NCBI GenBank assembly: GCA_001899395.1
Contig: MOYD01000063.1
Span: 84,615 to 126,169, forward strand
Source: Candidatus Gastranaerophilales bacterium Zag_111
GTDB lineage: Bacteria > Cyanobacteriota > Vampirovibrionia > Gastranaerophilales > Gastranaerophilaceae
Length of the DNA stretch: 41,555 nucleotides
Direction of reading: 5' to 3'
A program made the position numbers and the translations under genes. Under the pieces are notes generated by a model. The model was not told the DNA's origin. It made no database searches and was given only the letters and a program-made list of their open reading frames with translations. Position 1 is the first letter of the stretch, and each line of letters starts with the position of its first letter. Positions 25,244-33,843 of the stretch are shown here, one piece after another.

Positions 25244-26638
25244 ATGAGAAAAGTTGGAATTTTAGCTTTTTTATTATTATGTAGTGCAAATTTTTGCCAA
25301 GTTGACGCAAAAATATTTAAAAAAGAAGATACACGTTCACGAGAATTAAAATATCAGTATGAAGTCTTGAAAGAAGATGAAAAATACAAACTGGATTCTA
25401 AATTGTTGAATATTACACCGTCCGGGTATATGACAGTTGATGAATACGAGGCGTTATCTGAATATAAAGATAAATCAAATTTGCAGATTGATATTCCAAA
25501 AGTTCCAACGCCGTCTGATTTTAAGTATGTTCCAAAACCTTTATATCGTATTGTAAAATACAATGACCCGCCCGGCTCTGTTGAATTAACGCTTGGCAGA
25601 CGTTTGTATAACAAAAAACAAATTAACGCACAGGGAATTGTTGCCCCTGATTATTCAATACTTGTTTATCCGGCTGTTTATTACTATTCTGACAGTGTTT
25701 CTGTTGCTAGCGACTTGTTTGTTGTGCCGCTTGAAGACGGTGATACGAACTTGAATAAAATATTAAAAGCAAACACAGCAAAACGAATTCCTGAACCGAT
25801 TTTGTCGACAGATAAAGCGATTGATAATTACGCTTCTTTTAGAACTCTTACTCCTGTTGATTTTTCAAATGACGGAACAAAACTTTTGGTAAAACAAAAA
25901 ATCGGGAGCAGCGAAGACGGAATTTGGCAGACAAATATTTATGTCTATGATTTTAAAAATAAATTAAGTTATGATTTATCGGAAGTTCGAGACGCTGTTG
26001 TTTATTTCTGGCAGGAGTATATGGACTTAAATCTTGAAGACAAACGTTGGGACATTTATCCGATTGGTTTTGAAAAGGCAAACCCTGAAAGGATTATTGT
26101 CCAGGGGTTTGCATTTACAGGTGAAAAACCGGTATTTTTGGGTACCTGGAGTGTTGATTGGCAAGGAAATCAATCAAGAATTGTGTCTTTTGACAAAAAT
26201 GTTGACCCGATTGTTAGTATAAACGGATACAAAGTTGTCCAAGACGGAGTGGAAGAGTATACAAATGTTGAAAATGAAGAAAAATCATTGAAAGAGCAAT
26301 CAAAAATTTTAAAAAAACAGTTTGAAGAGCAGAAAAAACAAATTGAAGACCAATATAAAGAAGAGTATAAATACACTTTAAAAGGGCTAAAACAGGATTA
26401 TAAAGAAGAGTACAGAGATTACAGAAAACTACGCTCGCTTTCTGGTTCAACTGAAGATGCTGCACTCCAAGCTGCATATAAACAATACCTGATTGACCAG
26501 TGGAATAAGGATGTCCAAAAAACAGAAAAACGCATAGAAAAGCAGAAAAAAGAAATAGAAAAAATTGACAAAAAGTTGGAAAAATTATACGACGCATCAG
26601 GTGACAGCTCAAAATCAGAGGAGCCAAACACTAAATAA
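25244..26638 (+). CDS. Exported protein of unknown function with C-terminal coiled coil
   Basis: 464 residues from the ATG at 25244; a TTG two codons upstream is less likely. Signal peptide MRKVGILAFLLLCSANFCQVDA, probably cut after the Ala. The centre (about 100-340) is strand-rich with propeller-like phrases such as DFSNDGTKLLVKQKIG and ERIIVQGFAFTGEKPVFLGTWSVD. From about 340 to the end it is a long charged coiled coil (EEKSLKEQSKILKKQFEEQK, KRIEKQKKEIEKIDKKLEKL). No recognised family. It follows the two-component pair by 10 bases and could be cotranscribed. Its end faces the prepilin gene with only 2 bases between stop codons. Confidence 0.8.
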   Translation: MRKVGILAFLLLCSANFCQVDAKIFKKEDTRSRELKYQYEVLKEDEKYKLDSKLLNITPSGYMTVDEYEALSEYKDKSNLQIDIPKVPTPSDFKYVPKPLYRIVKYNDPPGSVELTLGRRLYNKKQINAQGIVAPDYSILVYPAVYYYSDSVSVASDLFVVPLEDGDTNLNKILKANTAKRIPEPILSTDKAIDNYASFRTLTPVDFSNDGTKLLVKQKIGSSEDGIWQTNIYVYDFKNKLSYDLSEVRDAVVYFWQEYMDLNLEDKRWDIYPIGFEKANPERIIVQGFAFTGEKPVFLGTWSVDWQGNQSRIVSFDKNVDPIVSINGYKVVQDGVEEYTNVENEEKSLKEQSKILKKQFEEQKKQIEDQYKEEYKYTLKGLKQDYKEEYRDYRKLRSLSGSTEDAALQAAYKQYLIDQWNKDVQKTEKRIEKQKKEIEKIDKKLEKLYDASGDSSKSEEPNTK

Positions 26639-26640
26639 CA

Positions 26641-27546
26641 TCACTGGTTGCAGCGAGTAGCTTTTTGCCAGCCAAGACGAGAGCCTGCTTGGCATTTACG
26701 GTATTCCATGTTTTTGTTTTTAAGCGCCCATGCTGTGCAGCCAAGCCCATTGTATTTATTTTTTTGTGTGGTTTCTCTAAGACAGTTGTAGTCAAAAGCC
26801 ATTGCATCACCATAAAATCCCATAGGCAGAATGCTTGTGCCTGATAACCAGAACCCAAATACGTCAACCCCAAGCATATTAGGAATTGCAGGTCCGTTTA
26901 CATCTACGTAGAATATTCCGCAGAATGGTCGTTCTAACGTGTCTGTGGAGCTTAAAATTCCGTCACATTTTGTAGACCATGTCTTTAATACAACTGAACC
27001 GCCTTCAAGTAAAGTTATATAAGTTGAAGAAGCCTCAGGCTCTGCCGGAGTGTATTGAAGTTCAACCTGTTGCGGCTCTTGATTGTCATCCTGGTCATAA
27101 CTATCGTCATCGTCATTTTGATAACTTGTAACTGTTGTTGTATAAGCAGCCGGAGCGGATGTTTTTTGGTAAGGTTCCATATCATCAGTTATAACTTTGG
27201 TTGGCTGACCGTTTAGAGTTCTGTAATCTCCTCCGGCAAAGCAGCCTTTGTAAGTGTCCTGGCAAAAAGACATTATCTGTAGTTTTTTAGCAAGTTCTTT
27301 TACGATTGCGTCAGATTTGTTACTTGCGTTTCTAACGCTTGTCCAATCTTGCGGAAGTGCCCCGTTATTTGCTTTTACAGTAGCGTCAAGCGCATCTTGA
27401 AGTTTAGATTGAGCAATTTTTGCTTCTTCTATAAATTTTGTTGAACTTTGTTTCTGGACAAGGTTTGGCAGCATAAGGGTGAATAAAAACCCTATAAGTG
27501 CCATAACTATCAGTACTTCTGCTAACGTAAATGCTCGTATTTTCAT
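26641..27546 (-). CDS. Type IV prepilin-like protein (second copy, intact)
   Basis: 301 residues. A very short leader MKIRA precedes FTLAEVLIVMALIGFLFTL, the N-methylation helix with Glu at position +5. Cleavage would follow Ala instead of the usual Gly. The mature part has a helical spine (VQKQSSTKFIEEAKIAQSKLQDAL), then a variable region with an acidic Asp-rich stretch (QNDDDDSYDQDDNQEPQ, about 145-160) and several Cys. The protein shares with the gene at 276-1041 the pattern 'FYVDVNGPAIPNMLGVDVFGF' / 'MYVDVNGDKKPNKFGVDIF', so the two are homologous beyond the leader. Probably a (pseudo)pilin. Confidence 0.88.
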   Translation of the reverse strand: MKIRAFTLAEVLIVMALIGFLFTLMLPNLVQKQSSTKFIEEAKIAQSKLQDALDATVKANNGALPQDWTSVRNASNKSDAIVKELAKKLQIMSFCQDTYKGCFAGGDYRTLNGQPTKVITDDMEPYQKTSAPAAYTTTVTSYQNDDDDSYDQDDNQEPQQVELQYTPAEPEASSTYITLLEGGSVVLKTWSTKCDGILSSTDTLERPFCGIFYVDVNGPAIPNMLGVDVFGFWLSGTSILPMGFYGDAMAFDYNCLRETTQKNKYNGLGCTAWALKNKNMEYRKCQAGSRLGWQKATRCNQ

Positions 27547-27575
27547 GTTACCCCGCTTCTTATTTGATATTTATT

Positions 27576-27604
27576 ATAATAGCATTGTTTTTGAAATTAC
27601 GCAA
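27576..27604 (-). promoter_or_regulatory. Promoter of the second prepilin-like gene
   Basis: On the minus strand TTGCGT (27604-27599) is followed after 17 bases by TATTAT (27581-27576), with TGC just before it (extended -10). It lies in the 61 bases between the phosphatase stop and the prepilin start. The ribosome site is a modest CGGGGT. Confidence 0.5.
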
Positions 27605-27607
27605 TAT

Positions 27608-28234
27608 TTAACCAAGCGGCACATAATCAGAATAAACCAAACTTGACCATTCTTCAAAGTAGCTGATTTGGGTTGCGCTACCTGTTCGTATGAAAATTTT
27701 AGGAAGTTTATCCGCCGGAATTTCAAGAGCGGCGCATATTGCAGCTTGAATTACCTCTGGGTGTGTAACAATAATAATTCTGTTTCCTGTATTTTCTTCA
27801 ACAAGTCTGTCAATGACCTTTTTAACTCGTTCAATGAATTCTATTGAGCTTTCTGCATCTGCAATTGTTCGTTTATCAGGGTATTTTAAAATATCAGAAA
27901 ATCCTGTTGGATATTTTTCAAGTATTTGACTAAATGTTAAACCGTTCCATTTGCCGCAATTGCGGGTTTTTAAGTCATCTACTACTTCGTAATCTTTTTT
28001 AAACAATTTAGCAATCATCATGGCTGATTGGATTGTACGAACAGAAGGTGAAGTGTAAATGACATCGTTTTTAACCCCGCGTGCTTTAAGGTATTTAACA
28101 AGGTTGTTCATTTCTTCGACCCCGAGTTCAGATAGCGGCGGATAATTCTCTGCATCTGAAAATCTTCCTTCTTCTGAATATATAGTTGCACCGTGGCAAA
28201 CGAAAGTTATTTTACATTTTCTGTCAAAATACAT
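27608..28234 (-). CDS. Histidine-phosphatase superfamily protein with Cys replacing the Arg of the RHG motif
   Basis: 208 residues. The fold is clear from FVCHGATIYSEEGRFSD (11-27), LSELGVEEM, YTSPSVRTIQSAMMIA (second Arg present), RNCGKWNGLTF and the C-terminal VTHPEVIQAAI (second His). Phosphoglycerate-mutase-type enzymes begin with RHG, in which His is phosphorylated and Arg contacts the phosphate. Here the codon is TGC, giving CHG (C13-H14-G15). The nucleophile remains, so the enzyme may be active, altered or a binding protein. Ribosome site AAGGAGC. An upstream TGC-TATAAT on the minus strand is a likely promoter. Confidence 0.88.
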   Translation of the reverse strand: MYFDRKCKITFVCHGATIYSEEGRFSDAENYPPLSELGVEEMNNLVKYLKARGVKNDVIYTSPSVRTIQSAMMIAKLFKKDYEVVDDLKTRNCGKWNGLTFSQILEKYPTGFSDILKYPDKRTIADAESSIEFIERVKKVIDRLVEENTGNRIIIVTHPEVIQAAICAALEIPADKLPKIFIRTGSATQISYFEEWSSLVYSDYVPLG

Positions 28235-28303
28235 AGCTGCTCCTTGTTTATATTATAGCATACTTTTTGTTTTTGCGGTAGTATAAGGAAAAAGGAGAAA
28301 AAT

Positions 28304-28801
28304 ATGAAGGGAAAAGCATTCAAATTCGGGGATAACATTTCAACAGACCATATAGCACCGGGAAGACTGTATCATTTAAGGTCAAATTTGCCGGAATTTG
28401 CAAAGCATGTCTTGGAAGATGCAGATGAAACATTTGCTTCAAGAATGAAAAAAGGCGATTTTGTTGTTGCCGGGTCAAATTTTGGATTAGGCTCATCGCG
28501 TGAACATGCTCCGTTGATTATGAAAATAGCGGGAGTTGGGGCAGTTCTGGCAAAATCTTTTGCAAGAATTTTTTACAGAAACGCAATAAATATCGGGCTT
28601 TTGGCAATTGAATGCGACACTGATTCAATTGATGAAGGTGATGAACTTGAACTTGATATTGAAAAAGGTATTATAACCAATCTTACAAACGGCGCAATTA
28701 TACAAATAGAACCGCTTCCGCCGGTTATGATTAAACTTTTGGAAGACGGCGGGCTTGTTGAACATATTAAGAAAAACGGAGATTTTAAACTTACTGACTA
28801 G
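28304..28801 (+). CDS. leuD: 3-isopropylmalate dehydratase small subunit (LeuD type)
   Basis: 165 residues, the short form typical of the archaeal/anaerobe-type small subunit. Swivel-domain motifs are FGDNISTDHIAPGR near the start and GSNFGLGSSREHAP (57-70). It pairs with LeuC, which holds the iron-sulphur cluster, to isomerise isopropylmalate in leucine synthesis. leuC is not in the window. Relatives act on homocitrate, citraconate or dimethylmalate, so the substrate assignment is by commonest role. Strong ribosome site AAAGGAG. Confidence 0.9.
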   Translation: MKGKAFKFGDNISTDHIAPGRLYHLRSNLPEFAKHVLEDADETFASRMKKGDFVVAGSNFGLGSSREHAPLIMKIAGVGAVLAKSFARIFYRNAINIGLLAIECDTDSIDEGDELELDIEKGIITNLTNGAIIQIEPLPPVMIKLLEDGGLVEHIKKNGDFKLTD

Positions 28802-28899
28802 TTGAAATTTTCAAATGTTCGGCTGTAAAATCTTAATATATTGTGTTTTAAATTATTATATTCTAAAATAAGTATTAAACTAGACAAAAGGGAGACAAA

Positions 28900-30195
28900 A
28901 TGAATATTCAAGAGCGCATGGACAGCATTAATGGCGTAATTAAAAATATTGCTGATTTTATACAAACACACGACGAAGTTAAACTGGATTTTAACGAGTA
29001 TTTGCGAACAATCGGGGCAAATTCCAAAAACGGTGTGCCTTTACAAACAGCATGCTTTAGTTATATTTTAGAACGCAATCTTGGTGAAGAATTAAAAAGT
29101 ATTCCACAACTTTATCTTGAAAACTCAAAAGGTCTTGATAAGGAAGCAAAAGATATTGTAAATGCGATTGATAACTCGATTTCATCTGTTTTTGAGATTA
29201 AAAAAGTTACAAAAACCGGGTTTGATTTACTAAATATCGTAAACGAACGTAGATATATGATAATTTCTTTGATGAAAATGACTTCTTTCCGTGGTATTGG
29301 CGCGGGAGACTATATTATTGCAAGAATTGTAAATATCAACGGCGATTACTATCTTTTAGAAATTTCCGGCGTTCTTCCTGCAACTAAAAAAGACGATGCT
29401 TACAGGTTTGCGGTTGCTAAAATTATCCAAAACCCTGAACTTGTCTATCTTGACAACCCAGAAAAGCAAAAAGAAATCGAAGAAGATGTTGCTGAAATTC
29501 ACAAAAAATTTACTGAATTTTTCGACGGTAAAAACGAAATTATTACAACCAATAAACATGCTGATGATTTAATCGGATTGTTTAATGATTACGCGGAAGA
29601 AGGCAACAAGGCTGATTATTCACAGTTTATTGTAGAACCGGAAGAATACAAATTCTTTAATGTAAATGAGTTCAATAATTCTTATGACAATTTCCTTGAA
29701 AACTCGCTTGGCGGATTTTCTTCACACAAGGAAACTTATGATGTCGGCATTATTTATGATGAGGAACTTGGACTTTATGCAATTCCTTTTTACGGTACAT
29801 TTAATAAGATTTTTGAAGTCAAAGATTATACAAAAGTTGTCAATTATGACATGTGTATAAAATATTTCCTTGAAAATGACAAGTATTCGGCTAATCTAAT
29901 CCGTATGGTTGCGGCAAAACACAAGAATTTTATGGAAATAGTAAACTCTGTACTTGCCAAAAACTATAGTCAGGAAGAGTTATTGAAACGATATAAACGC
30001 AGATATTTGAATAACAAAATTATTTCTTCAACAACTGTATTGTACCGCTCAAACGCTTTTTCAAGCACCCTTGGTATAATAGAAGATAACGAAAACAAAC
30101 CGCAAATTGATACAACACAAAAAATCGGCAGAAATGACCCTTGCCCATGCGGTAGCGGCAAAAAATACAAAAAATGCTGCGGGGCAGGTGTATAG
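28900..30195 (+). CDS. Unknown protein with C-terminal SEC-C zinc motif
   Basis: 431 residues. The only recognised part is the last 25 residues, [19 protein letters not shown], the SEC-C motif that binds zinc with C, C, C and C/H in SecA and many unrelated proteins. The remaining 400 residues are soluble, mixed helix and strand, starting [22 protein letters not shown], with no catalytic signature that I recognise. Ribosome site AAGGGAG. It lies 30 bases before recN in the same direction; the relation may be only positional. Confidence 0.82.
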   Translation: MNIQERMDSINGVIKNIADFIQTHDEVKLDFNEYLRTIGANSKNGVPLQTACFSYILERNLGEELKSIPQLYLENSKGLDKEAKDIVNAIDNSISSVFEIKKVTKTGFDLLNIVNERRYMIISLMKMTSFRGIGAGDYIIARIVNINGDYYLLEISGVLPATKKDDAYRFAVAKIIQNPELVYLDNPEKQKEIEEDVAEIHKKFTEFFDGKNEIITTNKHADDLIGLFNDYAEEGNKADYSQFIVEPEEYKFFNVNEFNNSYDNFLENSLGGFSSHKETYDVGIIYDEELGLYAIPFYGTFNKIFEVKDYTKVVNYDMCIKYFLENDKYSANLIRMVAAKHKNFMEIVNSVLAKNYSQEELLKRYKRRYLNNKIISSTTVLYRSNAFSSTLGIIEDNENKPQIDTTQKIGRNDPCPCGSGKKYKKCCGAGV

Positions 30196-30225
30196 AAGCT
30201 AAAACTTTTTGCATAACGAACATAT

Positions 30226-31884
30226 ATGATAAAACAGTTAAAGCTAAAAAATTATATACTTATTGATGAACTCTGTGCAAATCTTGATAACGGACTTAAT
30301 ATTATCACAGGGGAAACCGGAGCTGGAAAAAGCATTATATTGAATGCGATTGACCTTGTTTTTTCAGCCAGAGTGTCAAAAGACGTTATAAAAACAGGTT
30401 GTGATAAGGCTGTAATTGAGATTACTCTTGAGAATACAAAACATGACCTGTCAAAACTTTTTGAAGAAAACGGGATTGATGATTTTGGTTCAGAAATTGT
30501 TATTACAAAAGAAATTACACAAAGTTCCGTACGTTCACGTATTAATGGAACTCTGGTTAATCAAGAACTGCTGAAAAATTTGCGAATGTTGTTTGTAGAT
30601 ATTCATTCACAGCACCAGACGTATACTTTTTTGCAGCCGCAATATCATATTAATCTTTTAGATTCTTATGCTAAAGATGTTTATGGTGCATTGTTTACAG
30701 AGTATAAAGAAAAATTCGCGAATTATGAAACCCTTATCAAAAAACTTGAAGAGGCAAAAAATAGCTCTAATGCAACAGAAGCTCAGATTGACTTTTTGAA
30801 ATTTCAAATAAATGAGATTGAAGAGGCAAATATTCAATCAGAAACAGAAGACCGGGAGTTAAGTGCAGAACTTGAAGTTTTGGAAAATGCTGAAAAATTA
30901 AAGGAGCTTACAGGCGGAGCTTATTGGACGCTGAACGGCGATGACGGGTCAATTTTAGAAGCGCTGTCAAAAATTAAATATGACATTTCAAAGGCAGTTT
31001 CGTTTGACCAAAAACTTGAACCTATAAACAGCCAGTTTTTGGATGCCATGGAAAATCTTAAAGATATTGCCTCTTCCTTGCGGGATTACAGCCAAAATCT
31101 TGATAATGATACACAGAAACTCAATGATATTCAGGAACGTTTGTTTTTGCTTGACAAATTAAAACGCAAATATGGCGGAACGCTTGAAACAGTCTTAAAA
31201 AGTTACAATGAGTTTTGTGAAGAATTGTCGGGGATAGAGTTTTCCGGTCAAAACGTAGAAAATTTGCAAGCTGAAATTCAGGCTCAAAAACAAGAATTAG
31301 CCAAAATAGCAAGCGAAATAAGCGAACATAGGAAAAATTATGCACAGGTGCTTTCTGTGTTAATCCAAGATAAGCTTGCTGTGCTTGAACTTCCAAAAGC
31401 CAGATTTGAGATAAGAATAACAGAAAAAGAATTATCTTCAAACGGGATTGATAATGTTGAATTCATGATTTCGACAAACGTATCAGAGGACTTAAAACCA
31501 CTGGCAAAGGTCGCATCAGGCGGTGAAATTTCGCGTGTAATGCTTGCCATAAAATCAATATTTGCTCAAAATGATGATATTGATACGGTTATTTTTGATG
31601 AAATTGATACCGGAATCTCCGGTAAAGCAACACAGTCTGTAGCAGATGAAATGGTTGAGTTGAGCAAGTCTCATCAAATTATTGTAATTACACACCAGGC
31701 AATAATTGCCTCAAAATCAGATAAACATTTCTATGTCCGAAAATCTCAGCTTGATACAACAAAAGTTGAAGTATATGTTTTAACAGGCGATAATAAAATT
31801 AAAGCAATAGCAGAACTTGCAGGCGGCACAATCAATGAGCAGTCAATTGAGTTTGCTAAATCATTGCTTGAAACCACAAAATAA
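30226..31884 (+). CDS. recN: DNA repair protein RecN
   Basis: 552 residues, normal for this SMC-like repair ATPase, which acts at double-strand breaks. Walker A is GETGAGKS (29-36) after LKLKNYILIDELCANL. The glutamine loop lies near FVDIHSQHQTYTF, with coiled-coil arms between. The signature is VASGGEISRVMLAIKS, followed by Walker B VIFDEIDTGISGKATQSVA and the His switch VITHQA. There is no clear ribosome site before the ATG. In many bacteria recN is an SOS gene; I see no LexA box in the 30-base gap. Confidence 0.96.
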   Translation: MIKQLKLKNYILIDELCANLDNGLNIITGETGAGKSIILNAIDLVFSARVSKDVIKTGCDKAVIEITLENTKHDLSKLFEENGIDDFGSEIVITKEITQSSVRSRINGTLVNQELLKNLRMLFVDIHSQHQTYTFLQPQYHINLLDSYAKDVYGALFTEYKEKFANYETLIKKLEEAKNSSNATEAQIDFLKFQINEIEEANIQSETEDRELSAELEVLENAEKLKELTGGAYWTLNGDDGSILEALSKIKYDISKAVSFDQKLEPINSQFLDAMENLKDIASSLRDYSQNLDNDTQKLNDIQERLFLLDKLKRKYGGTLETVLKSYNEFCEELSGIEFSGQNVENLQAEIQAQKQELAKIASEISEHRKNYAQVLSVLIQDKLAVLELPKARFEIRITEKELSSNGIDNVEFMISTNVSEDLKPLAKVASGGEISRVMLAIKSIFAQNDDIDTVIFDEIDTGISGKATQSVADEMVELSKSHQIIVITHQAIIASKSDKHFYVRKSQLDTTKVEVYVLTGDNKIKAIAELAGGTINEQSIEFAKSLLETTK

Positions 31885-31896
31885 AAAGGAGGGAGT

Positions 31897-33183
31897 ATGA
31901 ATTGTCCAAAATGCTCAGTTGAGCTTGAAACCTTATCAACAAAAGGTTTAACTATTAAATACTGTAAACGTTGCAAAGCTGTTTGGCTCTCATTTGCAAT
32001 GTTAAAAAAGATTGGTGAAATGCTTGAATTAAAAAGCGCACTGGTCAATCTTTTAGAAATGGAGCCAATCAAGGTTAAAGAAGAACCAAGAAAGTGTTCT
32101 GATTGCGGCAAGCCAATGGATAAAGTTTATTTTAACGGCATATTGGTTGATAAATGTTCTGACTGTAAAGGTATCTGGTTTGATAATGGCGAATTGTCAA
32201 AGTATTTTGGATTTTTTATGAAAAATCCTTGTGAAATAGTAGATAATTTAACTTTTATTGACAGATATTGCAATACTTCCTTAAAAACAAAGACTGAACC
32301 GGCGTTTCAGGAGCTTGAAATCCAAAGTAAAGAACGCGAAGTTCCTGCATTTTCAATAAACGGCTTTATTGCTCTTGCCTTAATGCTTTTATTTGGCGGT
32401 GTTGGGTTGCTTATGGGATTTATTGTGCCTTTGCTTTATATTCCGATAATTGTGGTTTTTGTATTTTGCTGTGCAGGGTTTAGAATTCTGAAACCGCAAG
32501 AAGCGCTTGTGTTGACTGTTTTCGGTAAATATACCGGAACTCTTCGCGGTGCAGGCTTTCACTGGATAAATCCTCTATCTCAAAGTGTTACGTTTTTAAC
32601 GCCGGTTTCTTTGAAGGCAATGACACTGGATAACGGAAAACAAAAAATTAACGATGAACTTGGAAACCCTATTGAGGTTGGAATTATTGTAATATGGGAA
32701 GTCGTTGATACTGCAAAAGCAATTTTTAACGTAGAAGACTATAAGACTTTTATTGCAGCACAAAGTGATTCGGCGCTTAGAAATATTGTTAGAATGTACC
32801 CATATGACGCGCCGGAAGACGCTGATGTCCCGTCACTAAGAGGTGACAGTGCAGAAATTTCCGCAAAACTTAAAGCAGAAATCCAAAGAAATGTGAGTGT
32901 TGCAGGGATAAAAGTTGTGGATGCAAAGATTTCTCACCTTGCTTATGCTCCTGAAATCGCTGTAGCTATGCTTCAAAGACAACAGGCAGCGGCAGTTATC
33001 GATGCTAAAAAAGCCATTGTAGAAGGGGCTGTAGGCATGGTTGAAATGGCGCTTAACCGTTTGAGTGATAACAATATTGTACAACTTGATGAAGTTGAAA
33101 AAGCAAAAATGGTTAATAATCTGCTTGTGACTTTATGCAGTAACAAAGAGGCTCAGCCGGTTATTAAAAATAATTTACATTAA
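31897..33183 (+). CDS. Fusion of two TFIIB-type zinc ribbons with a membrane-anchored SPFH/band-7 domain
   Basis: 428 residues. Two zinc-finger units of the zf-TFIIB kind are at 3-36 (C3, C6, C23, C26) and 67-100 (C67, C70, C87, C90), each followed by the typical KxxWxxxxEL phrase. Two hydrophobic helices (about 153-175 and 178-196) follow. An SPFH (stomatin/flotillin) domain then begins at FRILKPQEALVLTVFGKYTGTLRGAGFHW and runs to about 400, with a C-terminal NNLLVTLCSNKEAQPVI typical of bacterial SPFH proteins. SPFH proteins form rings that organise membrane patches. The zinc ribbons on the cytoplasmic side are unusual. Good ribosome site (AAGGAGGG), 12 bases after recN. Confidence 0.9.
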   Translation: MNCPKCSVELETLSTKGLTIKYCKRCKAVWLSFAMLKKIGEMLELKSALVNLLEMEPIKVKEEPRKCSDCGKPMDKVYFNGILVDKCSDCKGIWFDNGELSKYFGFFMKNPCEIVDNLTFIDRYCNTSLKTKTEPAFQELEIQSKEREVPAFSINGFIALALMLLFGGVGLLMGFIVPLLYIPIIVVFVFCCAGFRILKPQEALVLTVFGKYTGTLRGAGFHWINPLSQSVTFLTPVSLKAMTLDNGKQKINDELGNPIEVGIIVIWEVVDTAKAIFNVEDYKTFIAAQSDSALRNIVRMYPYDAPEDADVPSLRGDSAEISAKLKAEIQRNVSVAGIKVVDAKISHLAYAPEIAVAMLQRQQAAAVIDAKKAIVEGAVGMVEMALNRLSDNNIVQLDEVEKAKMVNNLLVTLCSNKEAQPVIKNNLH

Positions 33184-33188
33184 TGAAT

Positions 33189-33223
33189 AAAGGGGCGGAA
33201 TTGTGAAACAATTCCGCCCCTTT
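33189..33223. terminator. Bidirectional terminator between SPFH gene and EF-hand gene
   Basis: AAAGGGGCGGAATTG (33189-33203), loop TGAAA, CAATTCCGCCCCTTT (33209-33223): a perfect 15-bp stem with A/T-rich flanks on both sides. It serves both convergent genes. Confidence 0.93.
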
Positions 33224-33226
33224 ATT

Positions 33227-33787
33227 TTATGAATTATTTGAAGATGTAAAGTTTTTATACTTATAACTTAAAATACTGTAACTTGAAACATCTGTTGAAC
33301 TGTCGTCGCTATAAAATATAGAAGTTCCGGTTGCTTTTTTGTAGTTTTCTTCGTCAAGTTTTTCTTGTTTGTTACAAGAATAGGTGTAAGCTGAGATTTC
33401 AGCGCTTGTTACACGCCCGTCGTGGTTTGTATCAATTTCGTCAAAGTTGTCAAGAATTTTGCTTACCATATCGCTTGAATAAGCTCCTGATGCGGCAAGC
33501 TGAGTAAGTTCAGCCCTTGATACGCCGGATGATGCTATTGTGTTTGTTACACTGTTCATTTCATCTGCGCTTATAACCCCGTCGCCGTCTTTGTCAAATG
33601 TTGAAAAATTTGACTGTAAATACGACGCAAAAGACTGATTAAGCGTCAAATAATTTGAACTGTCATTGCGCGCGGCTGTTATATTTTTGTATGTGACCCC
33701 GTCTTCCGGATACAAAGACGCAAGATATGAATAAGTATTAGTTAAATTTGATGAAATGCTTGAGATAATTGATGAACCTGATGCCAT
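33227..33787 (-). CDS. EF-hand calcium-binding-type protein
   Basis: 186 residues, Ser/Thr/Tyr-rich. Two canonical EF-hand loops: D65-K-D67-G-D69-G-V-I-S-A-D-E76 and D119-T-N121-H-D123-G-R-V-T-S-A-E130. Both keep the calcium ligands at loop positions 1, 3, 5 and 12. No signal peptide or membrane helix. It starts MASGSSIISSISSNLTNTYS and ends in a Ser/Tyr-rich tail. Function unknown; calcium sensing or calcium-stabilised structure are the obvious options. Confidence 0.9.
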   Translation of the reverse strand: MASGSSIISSISSNLTNTYSYLASLYPEDGVTYKNITAARNDSSNYLTLNQSFASYLQSNFSTFDKDGDGVISADEMNSVTNTIASSGVSRAELTQLAASGAYSSDMVSKILDNFDEIDTNHDGRVTSAEISAYTYSCNKQEKLDEENYKKATGTSIFYSDDSSTDVSSYSILSYKYKNFTSSNNS

Positions 33788-33843
33788 AATAAAATCCTTC
33801 TATTTTTCTACCTATTTATATAATAATAATATTTTTCAAAAAA

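Noticed and set aside
28802-28814. TTGAAA-T-TTTCAA palindrome after leuD as a terminator
   Set aside because: The 6-bp A/T-only arms with a one-base loop cannot form a stable hairpin and no T run follows.
30196-30225. LexA-type SOS box before recN
   Set aside because: No convincing inverted repeat of a known LexA pattern in the 30-base gap.
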